Shown here in pieces: positions 1 through 7,969 of a stretch of 42,357 bases of DNA. Source of the DNA: a virus. A program made the translations under genes and the position numbers. The notes below the pieces were generated by a model that saw only the letters and a list, made by a program, of their open reading frames with translations, did not search any database and was not told where the DNA came from. The stretch's first letter is position 1; each line of letters opens with the position of its first letter. The DNA is taken from IMG/VR virus record IMGVR_UViG_3300023171_000022, positions 1-42,357 of that record. One strand, 5' to 3'.

Positions 1-12
1 AGTTGCGGACAC
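1..12. repeat. Terminal 12-bp direct repeat (left copy)
   Basis: AGTTGCGGACAC at the very start is identical to the last 12 bases, 42346-42357. It can be read as a residual overlap of a circular assembly, or as a cos-type cohesive end written at both termini. The second reading fits the lambda-type terminase genes, which start about 85 bases from the right end, because cos of lambda-like phages lies just upstream of the small terminase gene and has a 12-nt overhang. The sequence alone cannot decide. Confidence 0.7.
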
Positions 13-250
13 TAAGTGCATTCCGGCGGACTAAGAGATTCCTTTAATGAAAAAAGAACCCGATCAGTGCAACGGCAGGATTGATTGCACTTTCTTGCCC
101 TTCTTTCCCCCGCTCCCTTTGTTCGCTTCAATTTAATAGAATTATCTAAAATAAGTCCGGTTAGTCCGACTCAATCGAACGATGTAACTGAAAACCAATG
201 AGCCGCGAGGATTGGACAAAACTCCTTTCAGATAGGACGTCGAGGACTTA
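1..250. other. AT-rich non-coding terminal region
   Basis: No convincing gene is seen here. The stretch is clearly more AT-rich than the rest of the window. It holds GCGGACACTAAG at 5-16, GCGGACTAAG at 26-35 and the inverted copy TTAGTCCG at 161-168. If the genome is circular or has cohesive ends, this region abuts the small terminase gene and could hold packaging (cosB-like) or replication sites. That role is inference. Confidence 0.45.
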
Positions 251-462
251 TTGAGCCGTCGTCATCTTCTCAACAAGGGGAGCGGGGAAGAGCCGCACAA
301 ACGGAAGAGAAGAAGTCCGACGTCGGCCCGGCATCATCCTCCTGCTAACCCGCCCCACACCGGGCCTCGGTCGATCAACTCAGCTGGCCAGTCTCCCTTC
401 ACGGCATCACCCAGCAGCAGAAAGATCATTGACCGCAGCCGTCTGCGAGCCGATCGCCTGCC

Positions 463-765
463 ATGATCACCGCAGACAAGACAACCTGCCCCCTCATCGG
501 CGGCCCTGCCGGCGGCCGCACGGCGAGCCTGGTTGAGCCACTCGCCGCACACTACAGCTACGCCCCACCTGGTCAGATCCCCACCATCTACCAGCTCTTC
601 TCCTACGATCTCCCCCGACACACGGCCCACTACCTCAGCCCCCTGGGCATGACGGACACGGATCGATTGATCGCTGCGGCCGCCCTCTTCACCGGCCCGG
701 GCAATCGCTCCCTATTTCAATTCAAAGAACCCGCGGCCGCCGCCGGCGTCCCTTCCACCAGGTAA
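463..765 (+). CDS. Possible small rightward ORF, unknown function
   Basis: A 100-codon rightward ORF with strong G/C preference at third codon positions and an ordinary amino-acid composition. It has several Tyr and Leu residues and no obvious motif, signal peptide or membrane segment. Its end overlaps the 3' end of the convergent helicase gene by about 50 bases. An upstream frame starting with TTG at 251 ends in an ATGA overlap with this start but has a basic, proline-rich, shadow-like composition. I do not recognise the product, and the GC-rich DNA could create a false ORF. The opposite-strand ORF at 334-630 looks less protein-like. Confidence 0.3.
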   Translation: MITADKTTCPLIGGPAGGRTASLVEPLAAHYSYAPPGQIPTIYQLFSYDLPRHTAHYLSPLGMTDTDRLIAAAALFTGPGNRSLFQFKEPAAAAGVPSTR

Positions 766-2447
766 ACCACGAAGGTGCTGGTGCTCGTGTTCCGATCGGA
801 AAAACGGTACGTCCGGCCGTCTACTTGCACCAGCCGGCCGAGGCGCTTGCGCAGGATCTTCGCCCAGGGCCCTGCCTGCTTCTGGGGGTCCATGTAGCGC
901 TTCGCCTGCTCAAGCTTCACAGCATCCGTGAAATCCGTGTCCGGCACTTTCCACAAGCTCGGCCGCTGCTCCATGATCGCCAGTGTCAGCTCCAGATCCC
1001 CCAGCTTGTCCACGTAGAGCCCGTGCTCGCGTGCCACCGCACACCATTCAGGGAGCGGGATGGAAACGCCGGCCACGGTCGGCGTGAATCGCCGCACCAC
1101 ACCCGCGAAAAGCGTATCAAATTCCACCTGCCACTTGTCCCCCGCATCCGCCAGCAGCGCCGGCGCGAATGCATCGCCGAAGCCGGCCGCCGCCACGATC
1201 CCGCCCACGATCCCCGTCCATTCCACAAAGCTCGCCATCCTCCGCGGTGCCGCCGGCATCTTCTCATCGCTCCAATGCTTCACCATCGCCCACAGCGCGC
1301 TGAGGATCCTTGACCGGTTCTCCGGAGCCGCCAGCCACTCGCTCGTGATCTCCACGCCCTTCCGTTTGCTCAGCCGTTCCGCCGCCGATGTCGTCGCGAA
1401 AAGGTCCACCATCACCGCCCGCCGCACCAGGTCATCGCTCAGCGTCGTCCCGTTGCCGGAAATCAGCGTCATGATCCGCTTTGGCAGCTCCACCTGCTGG
1501 TGGCTGTGCATCCGCCGGTAGCCCCAGCGCGGCTGCACGATCCACCGGTTCAGCGTTTGCGATTTAATAAATCCGTCCACGTCGTCCAGGAACAAATAGC
1601 TCGAGTAGCTCCCCACTTTCACCGCCAGCATCTTTTTGAACTCATCCCCCTCGTCGAAATCATCCGTCAGGCAATACCCATACAGCGGCGTGATCGTCAT
1701 TTCCGCCAGGATCGATTTGCCGGATCCCTCCATGTTCGCGTTGTAGTAATACATCGGCACCGCCAGGGCATCGGGAAACAGCAATTGCACGAAATTCCCG
1801 ATCATTCCGGAAATCTGCGCCGCCAGCGATCGCCCCGGATCTCCCCATTCAAAGCCGCCCAGCAGCTCCCGGAAAAACGTCGTCGCCTCCGCCAGCGTCA
1901 TCGTCACGATGTGCGGCGCGTTCCCCGTCACGAACACCTTGTGCTCCGGATCATAGCCCCGCGGCAGCAGCCGCACGCCCTTCCGGTCCTCGATGAATAC
2001 CGGCAGCATCGCCGGCAGCACCCGCGTCACCTCCGGCAGCATCGCCTTGAACATCGAGCTGCCCAGGATCTCCCCCGCCCGCTTCGAGGTCATCGATACC
2101 CGCTTCGGCTTCCCATCCTCATCCTTACCATTGCACACCACGCAATGCCGCTCGATCCACGAGATGAAATTCTTGTCCGTCATCGTCTCCACCTTCCCCT
2201 CCGGATCGATGGTCACCACATTGTCCGCCTGGACGAACAAACCCTCGTGCCGCACGATCTGCCCCACCTCCAGGATGACTTCGGAAATCGTTTTCCGCAC
2301 GTCCACCATCGGCGCCGTCGCCTTCCCCAGCCTCTCGCCGGATTGCACGTCGAGGTCGATCCCCATCGCCGCGGCGATCGGTCCCAGCTTGCGGAACATC
2401 TCTTCCGAGATCCGCCGTCCGTTGTTTTCCGGTTCATCACTCTGCAT
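717..2447 (-). CDS. P-loop helicase/ATPase, replication
   Basis: A 576-residue protein, probably the replicative helicase or helicase-loader ATPase of the phage. A Walker A motif (EGSGKS) lies at about residues 240-245 and a Walker B-like run (LFLDDVD) at about 285-291, followed by further conserved segments typical of SF3/D5-like or DUF3987-like phage ATPases. The N-terminal 230 residues hold a Cys pair (CVVC, about 102-105) in a possible primase-associated or DNA-binding portion. It overlaps the upstream primase-like gene by 11 bases, so the two are probably translationally coupled and act together at the fork. It is the last gene of the leftward early operon. The exact helicase family is uncertain. 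Confidence 0.7.
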   Translation of the reverse strand: MQSDEPENNGRRISEEMFRKLGPIAAAMGIDLDVQSGERLGKATAPMVDVRKTISEVILEVGQIVRHEGLFVQADNVVTIDPEGKVETMTDKNFISWIERHCVVCNGKDEDGKPKRVSMTSKRAGEILGSSMFKAMLPEVTRVLPAMLPVFIEDRKGVRLLPRGYDPEHKVFVTGNAPHIVTMTLAEATTFFRELLGGFEWGDPGRSLAAQISGMIGNFVQLLFPDALAVPMYYYNANMEGSGKSILAEMTITPLYGYCLTDDFDEGDEFKKMLAVKVGSYSSYLFLDDVDGFIKSQTLNRWIVQPRWGYRRMHSHQQVELPKRIMTLISGNGTTLSDDLVRRAVMVDLFATTSAAERLSKRKGVEITSEWLAAPENRSRILSALWAMVKHWSDEKMPAAPRRMASFVEWTGIVGGIVAAAGFGDAFAPALLADAGDKWQVEFDTLFAGVVRRFTPTVAGVSIPLPEWCAVAREHGLYVDKLGDLELTLAIMEQRPSLWKVPDTDFTDAVKLEQAKRYMDPQKQAGPWAKILRKRLGRLVQVDGRTYRFSDRNTSTSTFVVYLVEGTPAAAAGSLN

Positions 2448-3621
2448 CCAGCACTCGCAATCTAGGTTTTGTTAAAATTGAATCCGCGGTCGGCTCCTGA
2501 TCCAGCCACAGCAACCGCTGCTCGCCTGGTTCCGGCCACCGCACGTAGCGGGATTTCGGTTTTCCCGCCGGCGTCTTGCCATCGGTCACCATCGCCCCCT
2601 CGCGCAGGCACAGCGGCAGCCTTGTCAACCGCACGCTCGTCATCGCCTTCCAGTCCCCCCCCAGCTTCGCCAATACCGGGCCCAGCATCTCCGCCATCTG
2701 CTGGATTTCATTCTGCGTCTTCGCCTCCACCCTCAGCAGCGCATGGATGGATCGCTTGCCGCTCGTATACAGCGCCGCGATGGGTAATGGCAGCTGCCCC
2801 AGCAGGTTCAGCCACGTCGCATCCGCCACACTGTCGCTTTCCAGCAGCAGATACCGCCACACCGTCACATTCGGCCCGCTGCGCCGGGAGATCACCGGCT
2901 CGCCGTTCTCATCGCGATCGCCGTTCGGCTTCCACTTCCCGTCCACCGGATTCGCCAGGAACCACACCCCGCATCGCCCGCTGCGTGGCAGCGCCTCTTC
3001 CGTTGGCCGCACCCCGGGCCGCCCGCCCAGCCGCCATGCCGTCCCCGGCCACTCACTCCCGCCCGCGGCGAAGAATCCGAAATCCCCCTGGGAATACTCC
3101 GAGGTGAAAATCAACGCCTTCTCCCCCGGCTCGTAAAGGTGTCCCAGGAAGAGCTCCGGCGTGTCCACATACCGCACGTCGATGGGGCTGCGCTCCATCA
3201 GGAATCGCTCCGTCATTTCAAAGCCTCTCAACGTCATCGCCGCGATCATCGCCGGATCCACGTCCTGCCCCTTCTTCACCGCCTCCGGAGCGTGCGCCTC
3301 CGCCGGCTGCTGCGCGGCATGTGGGCGCGAGTGCCCTGCGGCGGCCGTCCACGTCGCCTTGTCATTCTTCAGCAGATACCCGCGCTCCGCGTTCGCCTTC
3401 TCCGCCTGGCGGAGCTTGTGTTTCAGTTCCTTCTCACTCCACGCCGGCGCGCATCGGCTGTTGAATTCCTCCTGCAGCACCTGCATTGCCAGCCCCTCCG
3501 GCAGATCGAAGCCCTTCACCACCGCGATCGCGGCCGCATAGGCAGCATTGTGCCCGCCCGCCCCGCTCACGCTGGCATCCATCTTGCCGACATAGCGGCG
3601 GGCTCGATCAATCAGCTCCAT
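2437..3621 (-). CDS. Primase-like protein (PriCT-like plus AEP-like domains)
   Basis: A 394-residue protein. Residues about 20-75 look like the small helical PriCT domain (GHNAAYAAA, then alternating helices ending in KLRQAEKAN). Residues about 245-345 contain an archaeo-eukaryotic-primase-like pattern: an acidic LLLESD motif, then TSGKRSIHA (sxH motif), then VRLTRLP. Primases with these motifs make RNA or DNA primers. Here the helical PriCT-like part precedes the catalytic-like part, the reverse of many phage primase-polymerases. It overlaps the helicase gene downstream by 11 bases. The domain reading is from motifs only; the primase role is supported by context. Confidence 0.6.
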   Translation of the reverse strand: MELIDRARRYVGKMDASVSGAGGHNAAYAAAIAVVKGFDLPEGLAMQVLQEEFNSRCAPAWSEKELKHKLRQAEKANAERGYLLKNDKATWTAAAGHSRPHAAQQPAEAHAPEAVKKGQDVDPAMIAAMTLRGFEMTERFLMERSPIDVRYVDTPELFLGHLYEPGEKALIFTSEYSQGDFGFFAAGGSEWPGTAWRLGGRPGVRPTEEALPRSGRCGVWFLANPVDGKWKPNGDRDENGEPVISRRSGPNVTVWRYLLLESDSVADATWLNLLGQLPLPIAALYTSGKRSIHALLRVEAKTQNEIQQMAEMLGPVLAKLGGDWKAMTSVRLTRLPLCLREGAMVTDGKTPAGKPKSRYVRWPEPGEQRLLWLDQEPTADSILTKPRLRVLDAE

Positions 3622-3645
3622 AAAATTAAAGAGACCTCACGTCGT

Positions 3646-4206
3646 TTAATCAGCGTTCTGAACACAGGTGGCGCGTTCGATCACGGCACGGGCCGATTCG
3701 ATGTCGCGGTCAAGACAGAGTCCGGTTTTGTCGGTCTCGCGAATTGTTTCCAGCCTGTGCATCAGGCCCCGGAGCCGCTCAAGCAAGTCGGGAGCGGCTG
3801 CGATAAGTCTGGCATTGGCTTCATCGAACGCATCAAGCCGATCCATCTTCGCAACGATGCATATCGATGGCTCAACCTCCCCTTCGGTATGGGATTCACG
3901 AATTACTCCGAGCGCGTCTCCGCCCAAGGAGGGGACTTCTCCGACATTTACGATCCACGGGCCGGGGGTGTGTTTTGGTGGTGATGATTGTGTGTTCATA
4001 GATCTTTCAGGTATAAAGTGAGGGCTGCCGCCGATCTCAACTTGCGGGACGCCCATTGATTGCATGTGAATGAGAAGTCCCTGGGCGCCGCATCCAAGGT
4101 GTCGGCATTGTTCGTCGCAGGTGAATTCCGGGAACCACTCGCACGGACGTTCAGAACCAGGCATCGCAGCCAAGCTCTGCCCGTCATTTCGAGTGGTGGT
4201 GATCAT
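3646..4206 (-). CDS. Phage hypothetical protein of the HTPGPW/ANARLIAAAP family
   Basis: The C-terminal part (from the internal Met at 3999) carries the signature KHTPGPW, a central EANARLIAAAPDLLE helix and a terminal helix with SARAVIERA. This small phage protein family of unknown function is very common in siphoviruses. The preceding 69 residues contain a cysteine-rich stretch (CEWFPEFTCDEQC) and are in frame without a stop. The gene may therefore start at 4206, or at 3999 as most family members do, where AAAGATC precedes the start. It lies in the early operon just before the primase gene. Confidence 0.6.
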   Translation of the reverse strand: MITTTRNDGQSLAAMPGSERPCEWFPEFTCDEQCRHLGCGAQGLLIHMQSMGVPQVEIGGSPHFIPERSMNTQSSPPKHTPGPWIVNVGEVPSLGGDALGVIRESHTEGEVEPSICIVAKMDRLDAFDEANARLIAAAPDLLERLRGLMHRLETIRETDKTGLCLDRDIESARAVIERATCVQNAD

Positions 4207-4233
4207 TGGTTCGCTGGCTGGATTTGGTCGTTC

Positions 4234-4716
4234 TCAATCATTGGGCCAGTTTGAGATTTCCTCGTCGGCGGCATCTTCGGGATTTTCCGTGAGATCATTA
4301 TTGAGGTTTTCGAGCTGGGATTCCGCGATGTCTATTGCGGTCGTCGGATGCACTGCGGCTCGATCCTCTAGGCGGGCGGCGCAGCGTTTGATCCAATGTT
4401 CGCGAGATAGAGCGGGCTGCGGGTTTGCAAGACGCTGCAACCGGTCGATTTCCGCGGCGATGAGAGCGCCTGCTTTGACGAGGTTGCGGATTGGATTGTC
4501 AGACGGTTTCCACCATTCGGGATTCCACGGCCATTGATCGTCCATCAGTTTCGCGCCGCAGTTTCCTCTGACTTGCGCGGAGGCTGTTGTGGTGTAACTG
4601 ATCGCCGCTTCCGCGAGCGCACCATCTGGGTGCTCCGCGTCATGTTCCGGTGTCCACCCTTCGGTAGTGATTTGCCGATCACGTTCGGCAGCGATTTGTT
4701 GAATTCCTGTTTTCAT
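4234..4716 (-). CDS. Phage hypothetical protein (AAERDRQI...WPWNPEWWKP family)
   Basis: A 160-residue protein. It begins with GIQQIAAERDRQITTEGWTPEHD and continues with a WPWNPEWWKPSDNPIRNLVKAGALIAAEIDRL segment. This pattern is shared by a widespread phage protein family without assigned function. The Met at 4716 was chosen over 4746 because the family begins at this motif. No membrane segment or signal peptide is seen. It is part of the leftward early operon, 27 bases after the preceding stop. Confidence 0.65.
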   Translation of the reverse strand: MKTGIQQIAAERDRQITTEGWTPEHDAEHPDGALAEAAISYTTTASAQVRGNCGAKLMDDQWPWNPEWWKPSDNPIRNLVKAGALIAAEIDRLQRLANPQPALSREHWIKRCAARLEDRAAVHPTTAIDIAESQLENLNNDLTENPEDAADEEISNWPND

Positions 4717-4742
4717 AATGTAAAAATTGAGAACCAGTCTCC

Positions 4743-5108
4743 TCACCGGACTTCGCCGGCGGGATTGGCGTTACGCTTTTCCCGCAGCGGAATCGTGAAG
4801 GTAATCGGGCCTACATTTCGCGGAGCGGGAGCCTGTGATAGAGCAATGATCGCCAATCCCACGTTCTGCATATCCTCACCATAGATATCCCAAAAATATC
4901 GCTGCCGTGGCCCCTTGCTATATCGCAAGAATGGTGGGTGCTCCGTCCCATCGTTGTAGCGGACCTGCACCGTCGGGCGCGTTTCCGGCCGTGGATGGGG
5001 CGGCATGTAATCCGGGATAATTTCGCAGGATTCGTGCCAAGGCTCATCAAGCAGATATTCCATCAGCTTCGTCGCATCCACCGGAGTGAGATTTGGGATT
5101 TGTTTCAT
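4743..5108 (-). CDS. Hypothetical early protein, 121 aa
   Basis: I do not recognise this protein. It is soluble-looking, with a proline-rich middle (PDYMPPHPRPETRP) followed by aromatic residues, and ends in basic residues. The start at 5108 overlaps the stop of the upstream 30-codon gene by one base (TAATG), which supports both starts and suggests translational coupling. It lies in the early leftward operon between the sigma-4-like gene and the primase. Confidence 0.55.
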   Translation of the reverse strand: MKQIPNLTPVDATKLMEYLLDEPWHESCEIIPDYMPPHPRPETRPTVQVRYNDGTEHPPFLRYSKGPRQRYFWDIYGEDMQNVGLAIIALSQAPAPRNVGPITFTIPLREKRNANPAGEVR

Positions 5109-5200
5109 TATTTTTGAAGTGCTCGTCGAACTACGGCGAAGATTAAAGCTACAAGGCAAACGAGGTAGGCTAGCGCGAATGCCATGTGATGAGGGCTCAT
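5108..5200 (-). CDS. 30-aa single-span membrane peptide
   Basis: A very short gene encoding MSPHHM, then a hydrophobic helix of about 20 residues (FALAYLVCLVALIFAVV), then the basic end RRALQK. This is a typical N-out/C-in one-helix membrane peptide by the positive-inside rule. Its stop overlaps the next start (TAATG at 5106-5110). Function is unknown. It is too short for standard ORF calling, but the coding layout and membrane pattern are convincing. Confidence 0.5.
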   Translation of the reverse strand: MSPHHMAFALAYLVCLVALIFAVVRRALQK

Positions 5201-5212
5201 AATTTTTCAGAT

Positions 5213-5425
5213 TTATCTCAGAATTTCTAACAGCGCCTCTCCCAGTCTCCGCTTCTCGCCGAACAGCAGACGATGCCGGATCTTCCGCAACGCCCGGGCC
5301 TCGATCGCGAAAATATTATTGTGATGGCACCCGCAGAAGGCCGCGATTTCCCGCAACGATCGCCGCTCGCCCGGCAGCAACGTCGCTCCGGAGATCGCAA
5401 GCCCCAGATCCACCGATGATTTCAT
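5213..5425 (-). CDS. Sigma-70 region-4-like HTH protein, 70 aa
   Basis: A 70-residue protein whose residues about 22-50 (RRSLREIAAFCGC...IFAIEARALRKIRH) strongly resemble the C-terminal helix-turn-helix of sigma-70 region 4, where IEAKALRKLRH is the hallmark. Region 4 binds the -35 element and the RNA polymerase beta flap. A free-standing copy could redirect host RNA polymerase to phage promoters or bind DNA alone. The start at 5425 overlaps the stop of ParB-like protein 2 by 4 bases (ATGA). Regulatory function is inferred from the motif; it could also be a general phage HTH protein. Confidence 0.6.
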   Translation of the reverse strand: MKSSVDLGLAISGATLLPGERRSLREIAAFCGCHHNNIFAIEARALRKIRHRLLFGEKRRLGEALLEILR

Positions 5426-7095
5426 GCAGCGAGTTTCCGTGCTTTTTTCGCCGCCTTCTTCGCCGTCTTTTTCACCGCCTTCGCAGCGGTCTTTTTCGGC
5501 AAGGGAGCGACCTTTGTTTCCACCGCCTCCGGAGCGGCCGCCGGCGGCTCGTCTTTCGCCAGCGTGATCGGATCGATGCCCTTGCCCCACGATTTCGGCA
5601 CCGGAAGTTCATCGGTGCACACGCGGATCCATTCGCTCTGCCAATCAAAACCGATCAGCCCGGCGATCGCCTGCATCTCCGCCATCTTGTCCGGCCGCAC
5701 CAGGTCACGATTCGTGCCGAAGTAGATGCGCCCCTTCAGGATCGGCCGGATGGATTCCCACAGCAGTTCCTCCCGGGTGAGGTTCCCACCGCCGTGGCCG
5801 AATTCAGGCACCAGCACTTCCGCATCGAGGCTCAGCCACACCGCTTCATGATCCTTGAGATTGCTGAGGTAGTTCCGCTGATCGGTCATACCGAAGGCCG
5901 CCACCAGGTTCAGAATCGGCACCCCCGCCGGCACATCCGCCGCGCAGATCGCCTCCACCAGCAGCTTGTTCATCGCAGCCAGGCGCTTTCCCGTCAGACG
6001 GTCCTCGCGCGATTCGATCTGACCCGGCGAGCCGCTGGGCGCATTCTTACCTCCCGCCTTCTTTTTGATCAAGAAAACGAGTTTGGGTGCCATTGGCTTT
6101 GACACATCCAGCCCGGCGAGCTCGGTGCCCGCCTTCGCTTTTGAGACCGAGTAAGAATCGCTGAAATCCCAGCGATCCATCACTTTCAGCTCTTTGCCTT
6201 CATAGATCGCGCCGCCGTATCCCTCGCTTTTGAAAAGCACCACATCCGTGATCTTACGTTCTCCCAGGGCGGCCGTGATCGCTTTATCGATCGCCATTCC
6301 CAGCCGCTTCCCGAAGCAGATGGCGTTCAAACAATTGCCGCAGGATTTACCAGCTTCCTTGAAAAGTGAATCGTTCGTGTCAGTCGCGCAACCCGGGCCG
6401 CAACCTGGAATGAACGTGTCCGGATCGGTCAGCCAGTCGCAGCCCTCCAATGGACTTGCCAGCCCGCGGATGGCTTCCTGCAGTGAAGCGAACGAGCCCG
6501 CATTGCGAAAATTCCAATTGCCGGCTGCTCTGATCTGCATTTCCGGAGAAAGCGATCCCACCCGTTCTTTCATCTCCACGTTGAAATGGTCCAGTGGCTG
6601 TCCGGGCTTCATCAGCGCCATCAACTCCGGCACGATATCGAGCAGCTTCATCCGCCGCTTCACCCACAGCTCCGTCTTCCCATACCGCGCGCAGATTTCG
6701 CCGGGCGTGAGCCCTTCCGCCAGCCGGCGGCCGATCAATACCGCCTCCGCCTCCGGATCGGGATCCTCGCGCTGCAGGTTCTCCAGCAGGATCGTGTCTT
6801 CCAGCTCTCCGTCCGTCATCGGCCGCACGATCACATCCAGCGGAATGCCCAGCGCATGGCAGGCCGTCCGCCGGCGGGCTCCCGCCGCCAATTCCACGCA
6901 GCCCTTCTTCGTCGGATGCGGCCGCGCCAGCGCCGGCGTCGCCTGGCCGTGGGCCTTGATGGATTTCTTCAGCTCCGCCACCTCCTTTTCGGTCGGTTGG
7001 CGGGTGTTCAATTCGGACACCAGCACCAGCTTCGTGTCCATCTTCACGACCATCTCCGCCGTGCCCTTCGTTTGTTTTTTTGTCGCAGTTTTCAT
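5422..7095 (-). CDS. ParB-like nuclease/CTPase-domain protein 2
   Basis: A 557-residue protein with an N-terminal ParB/Sulfiredoxin-like domain. The boxes AGARRRTA (about 71-78) and ENLQRED (about 105-111) match the GERRxxA and ENxxR boxes of ParB. A helical segment (GEICARYGKTELWVKRRM, about 122-140) follows like the ParB HTH. A cysteine cluster (C232, C236, C252, C255, C260) suggests a metal or Fe-S site. The tail is Lys/Ala rich with AKKA repeats like histone H1, so probably binds DNA nonspecifically. Start 7095 was preferred to 7119. No ParA is present, so classical partition is doubtful; a role in DNA handling or regulation is possible. Confidence 0.75.
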   Translation of the reverse strand: MKTATKKQTKGTAEMVVKMDTKLVLVSELNTRQPTEKEVAELKKSIKAHGQATPALARPHPTKKGCVELAAGARRRTACHALGIPLDVIVRPMTDGELEDTILLENLQREDPDPEAEAVLIGRRLAEGLTPGEICARYGKTELWVKRRMKLLDIVPELMALMKPGQPLDHFNVEMKERVGSLSPEMQIRAAGNWNFRNAGSFASLQEAIRGLASPLEGCDWLTDPDTFIPGCGPGCATDTNDSLFKEAGKSCGNCLNAICFGKRLGMAIDKAITAALGERKITDVVLFKSEGYGGAIYEGKELKVMDRWDFSDSYSVSKAKAGTELAGLDVSKPMAPKLVFLIKKKAGGKNAPSGSPGQIESREDRLTGKRLAAMNKLLVEAICAADVPAGVPILNLVAAFGMTDQRNYLSNLKDHEAVWLSLDAEVLVPEFGHGGGNLTREELLWESIRPILKGRIYFGTNRDLVRPDKMAEMQAIAGLIGFDWQSEWIRVCTDELPVPKSWGKGIDPITLAKDEPPAAAPEAVETKVAPLPKKTAAKAVKKTAKKAAKKARKLAA

Positions 7096-7149
7096 GTTTT
7101 TCCCAGTGTGTTTTCTCAAATAGATATCATTTCCGGCCGTCCGGATGGA

Positions 7150-7368
7150 TCACGGATCGATCCCTCCACCCAGCATCGGCACCGCTGTTGGATCCAGCCC
7201 CGACGCCGGCAGCGAGGCCGGCGCGCAGACACCCGCCACCGTGTGCACCCGCGGCCCCACGCCCGCCGTCACGATCTCCGGCCGGTCCAGCGGATCCGCC
7301 CCATCGAGCGGCCCGCACGCCGGAAGTGCCAGGCAGGCCAGCGCCAGCAAGAGCCGCGCGGATGTCAT
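7150..7368 (-). CDS. Small lipoprotein, 72 aa
   Basis: The N-terminus MTSARLLLALACLALPAC is a lipoprotein signal peptide with a lipobox-like LPAC, so Cys18 would be lipidated. The remaining 54 residues are rich in Pro, Gly, Asp and Ala with no fold I recognise. The start overlaps the upstream stop by 4 bases (7365-7368). Phage-encoded small lipoproteins act in lysis (Rz1) or superinfection exclusion. The lysis genes are 10 kb away, so exclusion or another lysogenic effect is the better guess, but this is speculative. Confidence 0.5.
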   Translation of the reverse strand: MTSARLLLALACLALPACGPLDGADPLDRPEIVTAGVGPRVHTVAGVCAPASLPASGLDPTAVPMLGGGIDP

Positions 7369-7634
7369 GCCGCATCCTCCAGCAAGAGGTTCACCTCACC
7401 CTTCTTCCGCCCCAGCTCGCAGACCACGCGGAAGGCGTGGGTCTCCGTGATCCACACCGCATCCACGCCCTTCATCGAGCGCTCGATGCTCGCCACCACT
7501 TCCGGCTCGGCACTTGGGTCGAAGATATTGGTCACGGACACATAGCCCGCCCCCTCCGCCTCGGCCCGGGTCATCATCGGCAACGTCGCCCAGGCCTTGT
7601 TCTTCACCTCATCTCGAATAAATTTCGCAGGCAT
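7365..7634 (-). CDS. Hypothetical early protein, 89 aa
   Basis: An 89-residue soluble protein starting MPAKFIRDEVKNKAWATL and ending in acidic EVNLLLEDAA; not recognised. It sits between the acyl carrier protein gene and the lipoprotein gene, and overlaps the latter by ATGA. The protein-like composition and the overlap support the gene. A co-function with the acyl carrier protein cannot be judged from the sequence. Confidence 0.5.
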   Translation of the reverse strand: MPAKFIRDEVKNKAWATLPMMTRAEAEGAGYVSVTNIFDPSAEPEVVASIERSMKGVDAVWITETHAFRVVCELGRKKGEVNLLLEDAA

Positions 7635-7658
7635 ATCTCGAATTTCTAAATGGTTTGA

Positions 7659-7907
7659 TCAGCCGTTCTTTTTCGAGACCGCCTCGTATCGTTCGAGCAG
7701 GTTGAGGACGTCACCCACGGTCTTCAGTTCCTCCGCATCATCATCCGGGATCTCGATGTCATATTCTTCTTCGAGGGCCATGATGAATTCCACGTCATCG
7801 AGGGAGTCGCCACCCATGGCCTCCATCGTGCTTTCCAAGGTCACTTCGCTTTCCGTTACCCCCAGCAGGTCGCCGAGGATTTCCGCCAGTATTTCTAAAT
7901 TGGTCAT
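7659..7907 (-). CDS. acpP: Acyl carrier protein
   Basis: An 82-residue acidic four-helix protein with the acyl-carrier signature GGDSLDDVEF. Ser35 of the DSL motif is the expected 4'-phosphopantetheine attachment site. It continues with helix II/III residues (ALEEEYDIEIPDDDAE) and TVGDVLNLLE at the end, all as in bacterial AcpP of about 78 residues. ACPs carry acyl chains for fatty-acid, lipid A and other syntheses, and also bind other partners. Finding one inside the early operon of a phage is unusual. No ketosynthase or acyltransferase lies nearby, so it would have to use host enzymes or serve as a decoy or adaptor. The family call is solid; the role is open. Confidence 0.85.
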   Translation of the reverse strand: MTNLEILAEILGDLLGVTESEVTLESTMEAMGGDSLDDVEFIMALEEEYDIEIPDDDAEELKTVGDVLNLLERYEAVSKKNG

Positions 7908-7930
7908 GATATAATTTTGTTAGATAAGTC

Positions 7931-7969
7931 TTCCACTGATCACTGATCACTCGGCACTCGGCACTTCTT
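7931..7969. repeat. CACTGATCAC/CGGCACT repeat element, copy A
   Basis: This stretch runs TTCCACTGATCACTGATCAC, then TCGGCACTCGGCACT. A near-identical element lies at 11693-11728. Both lie roughly 25 to 60 bases upstream of a leftward start (acyl carrier protein here, Gp37/Gp68 protein there). This copy overlaps the last codons of ParB-like protein 1. Short tandem CACTGA-type repeats are common between genes in some bacteria, so it may be imported host-type repeat DNA or a regulatory duplication. Confidence 0.55.

Noticed and set aside
251-466. Rightward TTG-started ORF upstream of the 463-765 ORF
   Set aside because: Basic, Pro/Ser-rich composition and weak codon bias look like a shadow of GC-rich DNA, although its stop overlaps the next start by ATGA.
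334-630. Leftward ORF in the terminal region
   Set aside because: Arg/Gly-rich translation with little resemblance to a protein, no coupling to neighbours, and poorer codon pattern than the opposite-strand ORF.
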